Positions 55,428-63,941 of a stretch of 64,000 nt of DNA are shown in pieces. The stretch is from positions 1,116,001 through 1,180,000 of the forward strand of contig NZ_CP095741.1 in the NCBI RefSeq assembly GCF_023078475.1. Reading direction: 5' to 3'. Below the pieces are notes generated by a model that saw only the letters and a program-made list of their open reading frames with translations, had not been told where the DNA came from and did no database searches. This stretch comes from Luteibacter aegosomaticola (GTDB lineage Bacteria > Pseudomonadota > Gammaproteobacteria > Xanthomonadales > Rhodanobacteraceae). The stretch's first letter is position 1; every line of letters starts with the position of its first letter. The translations under genes and the position numbers were made by a program.

Positions 55428-56057
55428 ATGTTTTCACTCCAGACCATGTTCGGTAAGGGCGACAAGTTCTACGGCCTGCTCGAAGAAAGCGCCGAAGCCG
55501 CCCGCGAGAGCGCGAAAGCCATGCACCAGCTGGTGACCCGCGCCGACCGCTCCCCGGTCATGGCCGCCTTCACCACCACCCGGGCCCGCGAGAAGGCGCT
55601 GCACGCCCAGATCGGCGAAGAACTGGTCAACACCTTCGTCACCGCCCTGGACCGTGAAGACATCGAGGCGCTGAACTCGGCGCTCTACAAGATCCCCAAG
55701 ACCATCGAGAAGTTCGCCGAACGCTACGTTATCGTCGCTGATCGCCTCCAGGGCGTCGATTTCGGCCAGCGCGCCGTGCTGCTCGAGCAGTCCGCCGATG
55801 TCGTGGTCGACATGATCGCCCAGCTCCGCCAGGGCCTGAAGATCGGTCCCGTGAAGAAGCTGCGCGACCAGCTGCATGCGCTGGAAGCCGAGGCCGACCG
55901 CCTCCTGCTCGATCCCTACCGCACGCTTTACGCCGAGGGCTCGGATCCGCTGCGCGCCATCCTCACCAAGGACCTGTTCGAACTGATCGAGAAGGCGGTG
56001 GACAAGTGCCGCGACGTGGGCAACGTCGTCTACGCCATCGTCCTCAAGAACTCCTGA
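55428..56057 (+). CDS. DUF47 / PhoU-like protein
   Basis: A 209-aa helical protein of the DUF47 (TIGR00153) family, distant from PhoU, that usually pairs with PiT transporters and probably regulates them. Typical: MFSLQTMFGKGDKFYGLLEESA, with a helical bundle throughout and IEKAVDKCRDVGNVVYAIVLKNS at the end (shown in part: DKCRDVGNVVYAIVLK). ATG 55428 is chosen from homologue length; an open frame far upstream is antisense to the previous gene. PiT follows 13 nt later. Confidence 0.93.
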   Translation: MFSLQTMFGKGDKFYGLLEESAEAARESAKAMHQLVTRADRSPVMAAFTTTRAREKALHAQIGEELVNTFVTALDREDIEALNSALYKIPKTIEKFAERYVIVADRLQGVDFGQRAVLLEQSADVVVDMIAQLRQGLKIGPVKKLRDQLHALEAEADRLLLDPYRTLYAEGSDPLRAILTKDLFELIEKAVDKCRDVGNVVYAIVLKNS

Positions 56058-56070
56058 CGGCAGGCGTCCC

Positions 56071-57192
56071 ATGAGCATGGTTATTGCGGTCGTCCTGATC
56101 GCCCTTGCCTTTACCTATATCAACGGCTTCCACGATACGGCGAACTCCATCGCCACCGTGGTCGCTACCAAGGTCCTTACCCCAGGCCAGGCCGTGCTGC
56201 TGGCGGCGGTTACCAACCTCGCGGGCGCCCTGTGGGGCACGGCGGTGGCGGCGACCATCGCCTCGGGCCTGATCGATACCGGTGTGGTGGAAGTGGGCTC
56301 GCAGCTGCTGATCAGCGCGCTGCTGGGCGCCACGATCTGGAACCTGATCACCTGGTGGCTGGGCCTGCCGTCCAGCTCCAGCCACGCCCTGGTGGGTGGC
56401 CTTGTGGGCGCTGCTCTGGCGGCCTCGCAGGAAAACATCCATTCGATCATCTGGTGGCAGGGTGGGGCGCACTGGTGGCTGGGCAAGGGCGTCGTCCCCA
56501 AGGTCATCGTCCCGATGATCGTCTCGCCGTTCCTGGGCTTCGTCATCGGCTTCCTGCTGATGGGCGCGCTGTACGCGCTGCTGGGCTGGTTCTCGAGCCA
56601 GAAGGGTTACCTGCACCGTTTCGGCCGTACGCCGTTCGTAAACAGCTTCTTCGGCAAGGCTCAGATCGTGTCGGCCAGCGCCATGGGTCTGTCGCACGGT
56701 ATGAACGATGCGCAGAAGAGCATGGGCATCATCGCCCTGGCCCTGGCGGGTGCGACGGCGGCGGGCCACTTCGACCACCTGCCGGCGTTCCTTTCGTTCC
56801 TGCGTATTGAGCACGATCCGTCGGCGCCGGGTGGTTTCCCGATCCCGGTGTGGGTGAAGGTGGTTTGCGCGCTGACGATGGCTGGCGGTACCGCGGGTGG
56901 TGGCTGGCGCATCATCAAGACGCTGGGCCACAAGATGGTGAAGCTGCATCCGATCAATGGCTTCGCGGCGGAGGGCAGTTCGGCGGCGGTGATCCTGACG
57001 GCGTCGGTGCTGGGTATCCCGGTGTCGACGACGCATAACGTGTCGGCGTCGATCATGGGCGTGGGTGCGGCGAAGCGTTTCAATGCGATCCGCTGGTCGG
57101 TGGTGGAGCGCATGGTGTGGGCATGGATCCTGACCCTGCCGATCACCGCGGGCATCGGCTACGGCCTCGTCAAGCTCGGACATTTGTTCTAA
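56071..57192 (+). CDS. pit: Inorganic phosphate transporter, PiT family
   Basis: A 373-aa inner-membrane transporter with about ten helices. The two PiT signatures are present: GFHDTANSIATVVATKVLTP in the N-terminal half and GLSHGMNDAQKSMGIIAL in the C-terminal half. In the first signature His stands where many have Asn (GANDxANS becomes GFHDTANS), a form also known in low-affinity bacterial PiTs. Last gene of the DUF47-PiT pair. Confidence 0.93.
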   Translation: MSMVIAVVLIALAFTYINGFHDTANSIATVVATKVLTPGQAVLLAAVTNLAGALWGTAVAATIASGLIDTGVVEVGSQLLISALLGATIWNLITWWLGLPSSSSHALVGGLVGAALAASQENIHSIIWWQGGAHWWLGKGVVPKVIVPMIVSPFLGFVIGFLLMGALYALLGWFSSQKGYLHRFGRTPFVNSFFGKAQIVSASAMGLSHGMNDAQKSMGIIALALAGATAAGHFDHLPAFLSFLRIEHDPSAPGGFPIPVWVKVVCALTMAGGTAGGGWRIIKTLGHKMVKLHPINGFAAEGSSAAVILTASVLGIPVSTTHNVSASIMGVGAAKRFNAIRWSVVERMVWAWILTLPITAGIGYGLVKLGHLF

Positions 57193-57203
57193 CAAGCCTG
57201 GAC

Positions 57204-58147
57204 GGCTCGCCTTCGGCATCGCGGGCTCGGCTTACGCCATCGCTTTAGCGCTCAGACGTCTCTGGAAAGAGCCCTCGGCGCCCACCCTCGCTGCTCAGAC
57301 AGGTCCTCGTCGTTCGACAAGGATGCCCCTCCGGGGCCATGTATTTGATTGGCCTACGGCCGCGAACCGGTCGCCGGGCGGGGGTTTGAAACTCGCCATC
57401 CTGGCTCGGTTTCAAACGAGCGGCCCTCCATGGCCGCTCCCGCCTTCGGCGGCTGTTCCCGCCCGTCGCCCTCGCCTGCGAAACTCGCCTCGAGGGTGGG
57501 CGCCGAGGACTCTCCGAGGCACCGAGGATGTGTGATGGGACCGCCGGCACCATGGTCGTGGCGGCCGGCCTTGTCGCCCGAGGCACAAACCCACCGACGT
57601 GCCCGCGACGTTCCTGTAGGAGCCCACCCTGTGGGCGACGCCGTTCGCGGCACATTCCGGGTCTTGCGGCGCTTGGCTCTTGATCGATCGTGCCGTACGA
57701 GAGGGCCTGAGCGCTGAGGCGAAAGATGTCGCCCACAGGGTGGGCTCCTACGGCCGTTTGTCAGGTGTGGGGTGCCGCGAGGGCGGCCGTGTTGCTGGCG
57801 GTGGCTTTCCCATCGGTTTGCCTCAGTGTGTCCGAGAGCCCTTGGCGCCCACCCTCGAGGCGAGTTGTCGGAGACGAGGTGGGCGGACGGGAACAGCCGC
57901 CGCAGGCGGGGCCGGCCATGGATGGCCGGTCGTTTGAAACCGAGCCATGGATGGCGAGTTTCAAACCCCCGTCCGCACGCCGGTTCGCGCCCGTAGGGCA
58001 ATCAGGTACATGGCCCCGGAGGGGCATCCTTTTCGAACGTTGGAGACTTGTCTGAGCAGCGAGGGTGGGCGCCAAGGGCTCTTTCCGGAGACGTCCGAGC
58101 GCGAACGCGATGGCGAAAGCCGAGCCACGCGATGCCGAAGGCGAGCC
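57204..58147. repeat. Nested ~940-bp inverted repeat, noncoding
   Basis: Left arm about 57204-57526 and right arm about 57830-58147 are imperfect reverse complements of each other over ~320 bp. For example GGCTCGCCTTCGGCATCGCG at 57204 pairs with CGATGCCGAAGGCGAGCC ending at 58147, and CTCGCCTCGAGGGTGGGCGCC at 57485-57505 pairs with GGCGCCCACCCTCGAGGCG from 57847. Each arm contains its own smaller hairpins (GTTTGAAAC ... GTTTCAAAC). The ~300-bp centre holds a REP pair (57616-57751). Open frames across it are translations of the repeat and have no gene features. Confidence 0.85.
57616..57751. repeat. Second REP pair, inside the large inverted repeat
   Basis: The same 24-bp arm as at 45.7 kb (57616-57639) and its exact reverse complement (57728-57751), 88 bp apart. 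The neighbouring bases are swapped relative to the first copy: GCCGTTCGCG follows the left arm, while GAGGCGAAAGAT precedes the right arm. Confidence 0.9.
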
Positions 58148-58156
58148 GTAGAACCC

Positions 58157-58561
58157 CTACAGCGCGTCAGCCTCACCATTCACGACCTGCTCCAGCTGGT
58201 CACCCGTGGCGCCCAGCTCCTCGATGATCCGCGCCAACTCGCGCTCATCCAGGTAGTCGTAAGGCCGGTTCTCACAAAGGTGCAGATACGGCGAGCCATC
58301 CAGATCGGCCTCCGCCAGATAACCCGTACGCTGCTCCCAGTTGAAACGCAGGCAACGCCGCGCATCCAGGCCCGAAAGCGGCCCAATCGGCGTCGAAAGG
58401 CGTAGGAACCGCTGGCCATCGCCATCCTCAAGCTCAGCCAGGTAAATGCCCTGATGGCGGCCATCCGGCAGCTCCAGATCGAAGCTGATGACGTAAGGCT
58501 CATTCTGCCGCAGCTTGTGGATGCCGCCGACATGGGAGCGGATCGCCTCGAAGTGACGCAT
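58157..58561 (-). CDS. Small acidic protein, unrecognised
   Basis: A 134-aa cytosolic protein without signal peptide or membrane helix. The first two thirds are beta-rich (PYVISFDLELPDGRHQGIYLA, RFLRLSTPIGPLSG, RCLRFNWEQRTGYLAEADLDG) and the end is a long acidic helix (DERELARIIEELGATGDQLEQVV). The general shape resembles type III chaperone or YbjN-like folds; that is a guess from predicted structure only. ATG 58561 is chosen; the upstream frame is antisense to the next gene. Its stop lies 10 bp from the large repeat. Confidence 0.7.
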   Translation of the reverse strand: MRHFEAIRSHVGGIHKLRQNEPYVISFDLELPDGRHQGIYLAELEDGDGQRFLRLSTPIGPLSGLDARRCLRFNWEQRTGYLAEADLDGSPYLHLCENRPYDYLDERELARIIEELGATGDQLEQVVNGEADAL

Positions 58562-58621
58562 GGTCTTGCCCTGGGCTCTAACTTGGACCCCCGATGGTAC
58601 GCTCACCATGTTTCGTTTGGC

Positions 58622-59008
58622 ATGCACGAATCCACCATGGCTGAAGAACTCGACGACGACGAAGCCCGCGCCCTGCGCGCCCAGCGCATCATCGCGGCCG
58701 TCGCCGCAATACCCCGTGGCCGGGTCGCAAGCTACGGTGCGATTGCCGCACGCGCCGGCTACCCGGGACGCGCGCGCCTGATCGGGCGGGTGCTGGGCGA
58801 GGCGCCAGGCCGCCTCGACCTGCCGTGGCACCGCGTGCTGCGCGCCGATGGCCGCATTGGCATCCCCGCAGGCACCCAGGGCTACCGGGAGCAGTGCCGC
58901 CGATTGAAAGCCGAAGGCGTCACGGTGAAGGACGGCCGTGTGCCCATGAGTGCCTTCGGCCTCGACCATGATCTGGATCGCGCGATCTGGGGTTTCCCGG
59001 GCGCTTAG
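58622..59008 (+). CDS. Alkyltransferase-like (ATL) protein
   Basis: A 128-aa protein of the MGMT DNA-binding fold. GRVASYGAIAARAGYPGRARLIGRVL is the helix-turn-helix and Arg-finger region (written here in parts: GRVASYGAIAARAG and RARLIGRVLG). The active-site motif is PWHRVL, with Trp where alkyltransferases have Cys (PCHRV). ATL proteins bind O6-alkylguanine without removing the alkyl group and hand it to nucleotide excision repair. Start could also be ATG 58637. Convergent with the next gene, overlap 4 nt. Confidence 0.88.
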   Translation: MHESTMAEELDDDEARALRAQRIIAAVAAIPRGRVASYGAIAARAGYPGRARLIGRVLGEAPGRLDLPWHRVLRADGRIGIPAGTQGYREQCRRLKAEGVTVKDGRVPMSAFGLDHDLDRAIWGFPGA

Positions 59009-59271
59009 CGGTACACCACCTCAAGGAGGCGCCAGCGCGTGGCGGGATCTCGTTCCATGGCGTATGCGAATAGCGGCACACGGGCCAGGCTTGCTGTGGA
59101 CCGTGTCGTGGTTTCGACAGCCGCCTGGCGTTCGCAGGCGGTCGCGGGGTCGCCAGCAGGGCAGGTGGGCTCCAGGATCGCGCCGGAGAAGCGGATCGCA
59201 CCGCCGTCGGCGGCCAGAACGGGTGACGCTGTGCAGGCGAGCAGCGTCAGGAAGGGCAATACGGTGCGCAT
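59005..59271 (-). CDS. Small exported protein with pilin-like start
   Basis: An 88-aa protein with a signal peptide (MRTVLPFLTLLACTASPVLA). The mature start GGAIRFSGAILEPTC resembles the N-terminal strand of type 1 pilins (G-x-I-x-F-x-G-x-I...PTC), but the rest is far too short for a pilin. Two Cys remain (PTC and TACER). No chaperone/usher genes are nearby. It may be a fragment or an independent small protein. ATG 59271 is used to start the signal peptide. Confidence 0.65.
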   Translation of the reverse strand: MRTVLPFLTLLACTASPVLAADGGAIRFSGAILEPTCPAGDPATACERQAAVETTTRSTASLARVPLFAYAMERDPATRWRLLEVVYR

Positions 59272-59450
59272 GATGTCGTCCCCTTGGGTGCCCGGAAAAA
59301 GCCGGTGGCTGGCGGGCACTTAGCCCACGTCCATTACGCGCCTTCGCCAGCAGACGGGACAAGCGCTTACGGCTGAATACGGTGTAGGCCTACGCTGATT
59401 TGGGAGGGTTCCCGTTCAGGCCGGAGGACCCGGTTTGTTAGCATGGGCGC

Positions 59451-61262
59451 ATGCAGTCTTCCGCCTCTGACATCCTAAATTCCGTTTTCGGGTACCCCGC
59501 GTTCCGCGGCCAGCAGCAAGCCATCGTCGAGGAAGTCGCCGGTGGCGGCGACGCGCTCGTGCTCATGCCTACGGGCGGCGGCAAATCGCTCTGCTACCAG
59601 ATCCCGGCGCTCATGCGTTATGGCACCGGCATCGTGGTATCGCCGCTCATCGCGCTCATGCAGGATCAGGTCGATGCCCTGCTCGAAGCAGGCGTCAGGG
59701 CGCGTTATCTCAACTCCAGCCTCGATGCGCTGACCCAGCGCGAAGTGGAAGACCAGTTGCTCGCCGGCGAGATCGACATGCTCTATGTCGCGCCCGAGCG
59801 ACTGCTGACGGGCCGGTTCCTCGCGCTGCTCGATCGTATTCCCATCGCGTTGTTCGCCATCGACGAAGCCCACTGCGTCTCGCAGTGGGGCCACGACTTC
59901 CGCCCGGAGTACCGCGAGCTCACGTTGTTGCACGAGCGCTTCCCGGAAGTGCCGCGCATTGCGCTCACCGCTACCGCCGATGAGCGGACCCGCGAGGAAA
60001 TCGTTGACCGGCTGCGCCTGGGCGAGGCCAAACGCTTCGTTTCCAGCTTCGATCGCCCCAACATCCGCTATCGCGTGGCACCTCGGCAGAACGCACGCCG
60101 CCAGCTGCTCGATCTGCTCGACGCGCACCGCGGCGACGCAGGCATCGTGTATTGCCTGAGCCGGCGCAAGGTCGATGAAACCGCGGCATGGCTCGCGGAA
60201 GCGGGTGTCGATGCATTGCCATACCACGCCGGCCTCGACCAGGAGACCCGCCAGCGCCACCAGCAGCGTTTCCTGCGGGAGGATGGCATCGTCATGGTCG
60301 CCACCGTCGCGTTCGGCATGGGTATCGATAAACCCGACGTACGCTTCGTCGCACACCTCGACCTGCCGCGCAGCATGGAGGGCTACTACCAGGAGACCGG
60401 CCGCGCCGGTCGCGATGGCCTGCCTGCCGAAGCCTGGATGGTTTACGGCTTGGGCGACGTAGTGACGATGAGCCAGATGATCGCGCAGTCCGAATCGGGC
60501 GACGATCGCAAGCGCATCGAGCGGCTCAAGCTCGATAACCTGCTCGGTTATGCGGAAGCGACACGCTGCCGCCGCCAGCTCTTGCTCGAAGCCTTCGCGG
60601 AGAGCCATGGTGGAAACTGCGGCAACTGCGATAACTGCCTCGTCCCTCCAAAGACCTGGGATGCCACGCTCGCCGCGCAAAAAGCGATGTCGGCCATTTA
60701 CCGAAGCGGCCAGCGCTACGGCGCGGGTCATCTGATCGAAATCCTGCGCGGCGAGGCCGGTGAGCGCGTACGCGACCTGGGCCACGACAAGCTCAGTGTC
60801 TTCGGTGTCGGCGCCGACATGGATGCCACGCAGTGGCGTTCCGTCTTCCGCCAGTTGCTTGCAGCGGGGTTGATCGAGGCCGATCCGGAGGGGTACGGCA
60901 CGCTACGTCTGTCGGCGCAGAGCGGGCCGGTGTTGAAGGGCGAGCGCACCGTACAACTGCGCGAGGATGCCCGCCCTGCAAAAGGCCGGCGCACGAAAGG
61001 CTCGGCGCCCGCCGCGGGCAGTACGCTTGGTATCGAGGCGACGGAAGAACCCTTGTGGAACGACCTGCGCCGTGTTCGCGCGGAGCTGGCCAAGGCACAC
61101 GGCGTGCCGGCGTACGTCATCTTCCACGATGCCACGCTCCTCGCCATGCTGCGTGCGCTGCCGCAGGATGAGGATGAGCTCTCGGCCATCAGTGGCGTGG
61201 GCGAAAGCAAGCTCAAGCGCTATGGCAAGGATTTCCTTGCGGTCCTCACGGCCGCCGAATGA
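59451..61262 (+). CDS. recQ: ATP-dependent DNA helicase RecQ
   Basis: A 603-aa 3'-5' helicase. Walker A TGGGKS (41-46), DEAH box 138-141 ([20 protein letters not shown]), motif [18 protein letters not shown] and [10 protein letters not shown]. The zinc cysteines are in CRRQLL and GNCGNCDNC. An HRDC domain lies at the C-terminus (about 525-600). Complete relative to E. coli RecQ (609). Confidence 0.97.
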   Translation: MQSSASDILNSVFGYPAFRGQQQAIVEEVAGGGDALVLMPTGGGKSLCYQIPALMRYGTGIVVSPLIALMQDQVDALLEAGVRARYLNSSLDALTQREVEDQLLAGEIDMLYVAPERLLTGRFLALLDRIPIALFAIDEAHCVSQWGHDFRPEYRELTLLHERFPEVPRIALTATADERTREEIVDRLRLGEAKRFVSSFDRPNIRYRVAPRQNARRQLLDLLDAHRGDAGIVYCLSRRKVDETAAWLAEAGVDALPYHAGLDQETRQRHQQRFLREDGIVMVATVAFGMGIDKPDVRFVAHLDLPRSMEGYYQETGRAGRDGLPAEAWMVYGLGDVVTMSQMIAQSESGDDRKRIERLKLDNLLGYAEATRCRRQLLLEAFAESHGGNCGNCDNCLVPPKTWDATLAAQKAMSAIYRSGQRYGAGHLIEILRGEAGERVRDLGHDKLSVFGVGADMDATQWRSVFRQLLAAGLIEADPEGYGTLRLSAQSGPVLKGERTVQLREDARPAKGRRTKGSAPAAGSTLGIEATEEPLWNDLRRVRAELAKAHGVPAYVIFHDATLLAMLRALPQDEDELSAISGVGESKLKRYGKDFLAVLTAAE

Positions 61263-61272
61263 GATGGGTTGG

Positions 61273-61310
61273 CTGGCGCGGGTTTGAGAGTATTCTCAAA
61301 CCCGCGCCAG
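61273..61310. repeat. 17-bp perfect inverted repeat after recQ
   Basis: CTGGCGCGGGTTTGAGA-GTAT-TCTCAAACCCGCGCCAG, 10 nt after the recQ stop. On the plus strand it is followed by CGTTGAAAAAAA, not by T, so it is not a classic terminator for recQ. It may act through RNA folding or limit read-through to the antiporter gene. Confidence 0.8.
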
Positions 61311-61465
61311 CGTTGAAAAAAATCCGGCCGAAACGCTTGCATCGCAGGGGTGGTGTCCCCAAACCTTAGGGGCTAGCCCCACATCGATACGTTCGCCGAC
61401 GTGACGAGACGAGGGTGCATGCCGCGGCGCGCCGCCGCGGCTAACGACGACTCAGGGAGCCGCCC

Positions 61466-63127
61466 ATGCACGACGCCACGCCACTCATCGCCACCATCGT
61501 CGGTGGACTCGTCCTCGCCTTCATCTTCGGGGCCATCGCCAATCGCATCCGCCTGCCGGTCATCGCCGGCTACCTGGTCGCGGGCGTCGTGGCCGGGCCG
61601 TTCACGCCGGGCTACGTCGCGGACGCGCATATCGCGCAGGAACTCGCGGACCTTGGTGTCATCCTGCTCATGTTTGGCGTGGGCCTGCACTTCTCGCTGA
61701 AAGACCTGCTCGCGGTAAAGAACATCTCGATCCCCGGTGCCGCCGTGCAGATGGGCGTGGCGACGGGGCTTGGCATGTTGCTGGGCTGGGCGCTCGGCTG
61801 GCCCATGGCGCAGGGCTTCGTGTTCGGCCTGGCATTGTCGGTCGCAAGCACCGTGGTGCTGCTGCGTGCGATGGAGGAACGCCGCCTGCTTGATAGCGAC
61901 CGCGGTCGCATCGCGGTCGGCTGGCTCATCGTGGAAGATCTCGCGATGGTGCTTGCGCTCGTGCTGCTCCCCGCGCTGGCCGGTTTCCTGGGCGAAGGCC
62001 ACGAAGGTCCGGCGCCGGGCATGGGCGAACTCGTGCAGACCGTCGCCATGACCATCGGCAAAGTGGTCCTCTTCGTCGCCGTCATGCTGATCATCGGTAA
62101 GCGCGCCATTCCGTGGATGCTGCAGGCAGTGTCGGGTACCGGCTCGCGCGAGCTGTTCCGGCTCGCCGTGCTCGCCATTGCACTGGGCGTGGCGTTCGGC
62201 GCTGCGCATCTGTTCGACGTGTCGTTCGAGCTGGGCGCGTTCTTCGCCGGCATGATGATGGGCGAGTCGAAACTCTCGCAGCAGGCGGCGGAAGAAACGC
62301 TGCCGCTACGCGATGCGTTCGCGGTGCTGTTCTTCGTCTCGATCGGCATGCTGTTCAATCCGCACATCCTCATCTCGCAGCCGTGGCTCGTCCTTGCCGC
62401 GTGCCTCATCATCATCGTCGGTAAGTCGGCCGCTGCGTTCTTCATCGTGCGGATGTTCGGCCGGCCGAAGAAGACCGCGCTGACCATCGCTACCAGCCTT
62501 GCGCAGATCGGCGAGTTCTCCTTCATCCTGGCAGGCCTCGGCGTGTCGCTCGGCCTGCTCAGTGAAGAAGCGCGCGACATCCTGCTCGCCGCTGCCATCG
62601 TTTCGATCCTGGTGAACCCCTTGCTGTTCGTCGCCCTCGATCGCTGGGTGGCGAAACACGATGCCGACGCGCCGGAAGAGCACCCGAACATGCGTGGCCA
62701 CACGGTGCTCGTGGGCTTTGGCCGCGTCGGTCGTCGTGTGTTCGCGGAGCTGAGCGCGGCGGGGTCGCCCATCCTGGTGATCGAGACCGACGAAGACGCG
62801 GTGCGCGATCTTCGCGAACAGGGCGGGGCGGATATCGTGATCGGCAACGCGGCCGCAGCACCGGTACTGGCCGAGGCCAACCTCAATTCGGCGCGTGCGC
62901 TGATCGTCGCGGTGCCCGATCCGTTTGAAGGCGGCCAGGTCGTGCGTGCGGCGCGTGCCGTGCGTCCCGATCTGCCGATCGTAGCCCGCGCCCACTCACC
63001 CGAATGCGTGAGCCACCTGGCGGGCCTGGGTGCCAGCGAGGTGATCTATGGCGAGCAGGAACTGGCCCACAGCATGTTCGAAGCCGCTCAGCCCAAGGTC
63101 GCAGCCGCGGGGCACGGCGGTCACTGA
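61466..63127 (+). CDS. CPA2 family cation/proton antiporter (YbaL/KefB-like)
   Basis: A 553-aa inner-membrane protein. About twelve helices (1-400) start with IANRIRLPVIAGYLVAGVVAGP and include GWLIVEDLAMVLALV and SLAQIGEFSFILAGLG. A cytosolic RCK/TrkA-N domain (about 410-525) has the dinucleotide site VLVGFGRVGRRVF. Layout and length match E. coli YbaL; KefB and KefC are longer. It may exchange K+ or Na+ for protons. AGGGAG lies 7 nt before ATG 61466. Confidence 0.9.
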   Translation: MHDATPLIATIVGGLVLAFIFGAIANRIRLPVIAGYLVAGVVAGPFTPGYVADAHIAQELADLGVILLMFGVGLHFSLKDLLAVKNISIPGAAVQMGVATGLGMLLGWALGWPMAQGFVFGLALSVASTVVLLRAMEERRLLDSDRGRIAVGWLIVEDLAMVLALVLLPALAGFLGEGHEGPAPGMGELVQTVAMTIGKVVLFVAVMLIIGKRAIPWMLQAVSGTGSRELFRLAVLAIALGVAFGAAHLFDVSFELGAFFAGMMMGESKLSQQAAEETLPLRDAFAVLFFVSIGMLFNPHILISQPWLVLAACLIIIVGKSAAAFFIVRMFGRPKKTALTIATSLAQIGEFSFILAGLGVSLGLLSEEARDILLAAAIVSILVNPLLFVALDRWVAKHDADAPEEHPNMRGHTVLVGFGRVGRRVFAELSAAGSPILVIETDEDAVRDLREQGGADIVIGNAAAAPVLAEANLNSARALIVAVPDPFEGGQVVRAARAVRPDLPIVARAHSPECVSHLAGLGASEVIYGEQELAHSMFEAAQPKVAAAGHGGH

Positions 63128-63179
63128 GTGCGATCGACGCTAGGCCCGACGTGCTGTGCCCGGCGTAGCGCCAGGTGTT

Positions 63180-63917
63180 TCAGGCCTGGCGTGCCGCCGC
63201 GCTGGGCTGCAGGTTTTTCTCCGAATCGTTGATCATCGCCAGCATGGCGTCGCTCGCCGCCTTCGGGTCGCTATCGCGGATCGCGTGGAATGCCTGCTGG
63301 TGGTACGGCAGTGAGTATTTGAAATTCGCCGTCGTGCGCGCGGACAGCACGAAAAACGTGCCCAGCGCGGTTTCGATCACGGTAAAGAGCGATGAAAGTA
63401 ATTCATTGCCCGTGGCGCGCAGTACCGCATCGTGGAACTTCAGGTCGGCATCGGCCCACTCGTCGAGCGTGGTCGATGCTTCCATCAGGCCGAGCGCGGC
63501 TTCGATGCTCGCCAGTTGTTCCTCGCTGCGGTGACTCGCTGCGGCGGCCGCGGCGGCCGGTTCGATAATCTTGCGCATCTGCACCAGCTTGTGGACGAAG
63601 TCATCCGTCGGCATCGAGGCGCAACGCCACGCGAGCACGTCGGGGTCGAGCTGGTTCCAGTAGCGCTCGTCGAGCACGCGCGCGCCAACGCCCGAGCGGG
63701 ATTCGATGAGGCCCTTTGCCGACAACACTTTCAGCGCTTCGCGCAACGCGGTGCGGCTGACATGCAGGCTCTCCGCCAGTGTTTCCTCGCGGGGAAAGAT
63801 CTCGCCTGGCCGCACTTTGCCGCCGACAATGCGCTGTCCAAGCTCCTGCACGACATGGCCGTGCAGGTTGCGCGCCGTACCTGGTTTTTTCACTGAAGGC
63901 CGCCCTGTGACATGCAC
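63180..63917 (-). CDS. GntR/FadR-family (FCD) transcriptional regulator
   Basis: A 245-aa regulator. The N-terminal winged helix is ETLAESLHVSRTALREALKVLSAKGLIESR (about 44-73; shown in parts: LAESLHVSRTALREALKVL). The C-terminal FCD domain has the metal-site pattern around DLKFHDAVLRATGN and later YHQQAFHAI. Such proteins usually respond to sugar acids or other carboxylates and control a neighbouring catabolic gene set, here outside the window. The start is GTG 63917; no strong ribosome site was seen. Confidence 0.88.
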   Translation of the reverse strand: MHVTGRPSVKKPGTARNLHGHVVQELGQRIVGGKVRPGEIFPREETLAESLHVSRTALREALKVLSAKGLIESRSGVGARVLDERYWNQLDPDVLAWRCASMPTDDFVHKLVQMRKIIEPAAAAAAASHRSEEQLASIEAALGLMEASTTLDEWADADLKFHDAVLRATGNELLSSLFTVIETALGTFFVLSARTTANFKYSLPYHQQAFHAIRDSDPKAASDAMLAMINDSEKNLQPSAAARQA

Positions 63918-63918
63918 T

Positions 63919-63941
63919 TAGTCATATAAACGGACTATATG
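63919..63941 (-). promoter_or_regulatory. Possible operator upstream of the GntR gene
   Basis: CATATA-AACGGAC-TATATG (63923-63941), a perfect inverted repeat with a 7-nt spacer, with a second interleaved repeat TAGTC...GACTA (63919-63937). It lies directly before the GntR start, as expected for an autoregulatory operator. Confidence 0.4.

Noticed and set aside
57349..58001. Open frames on both strands in the large inverted repeat
   Set aside because: They are translations of the repeat arms: the same peptide-like segments (GFETRHP, RPAIHGRP-type) appear in both directions because the DNA is an inverted repeat. No ribosome site or codon bias supports a gene.
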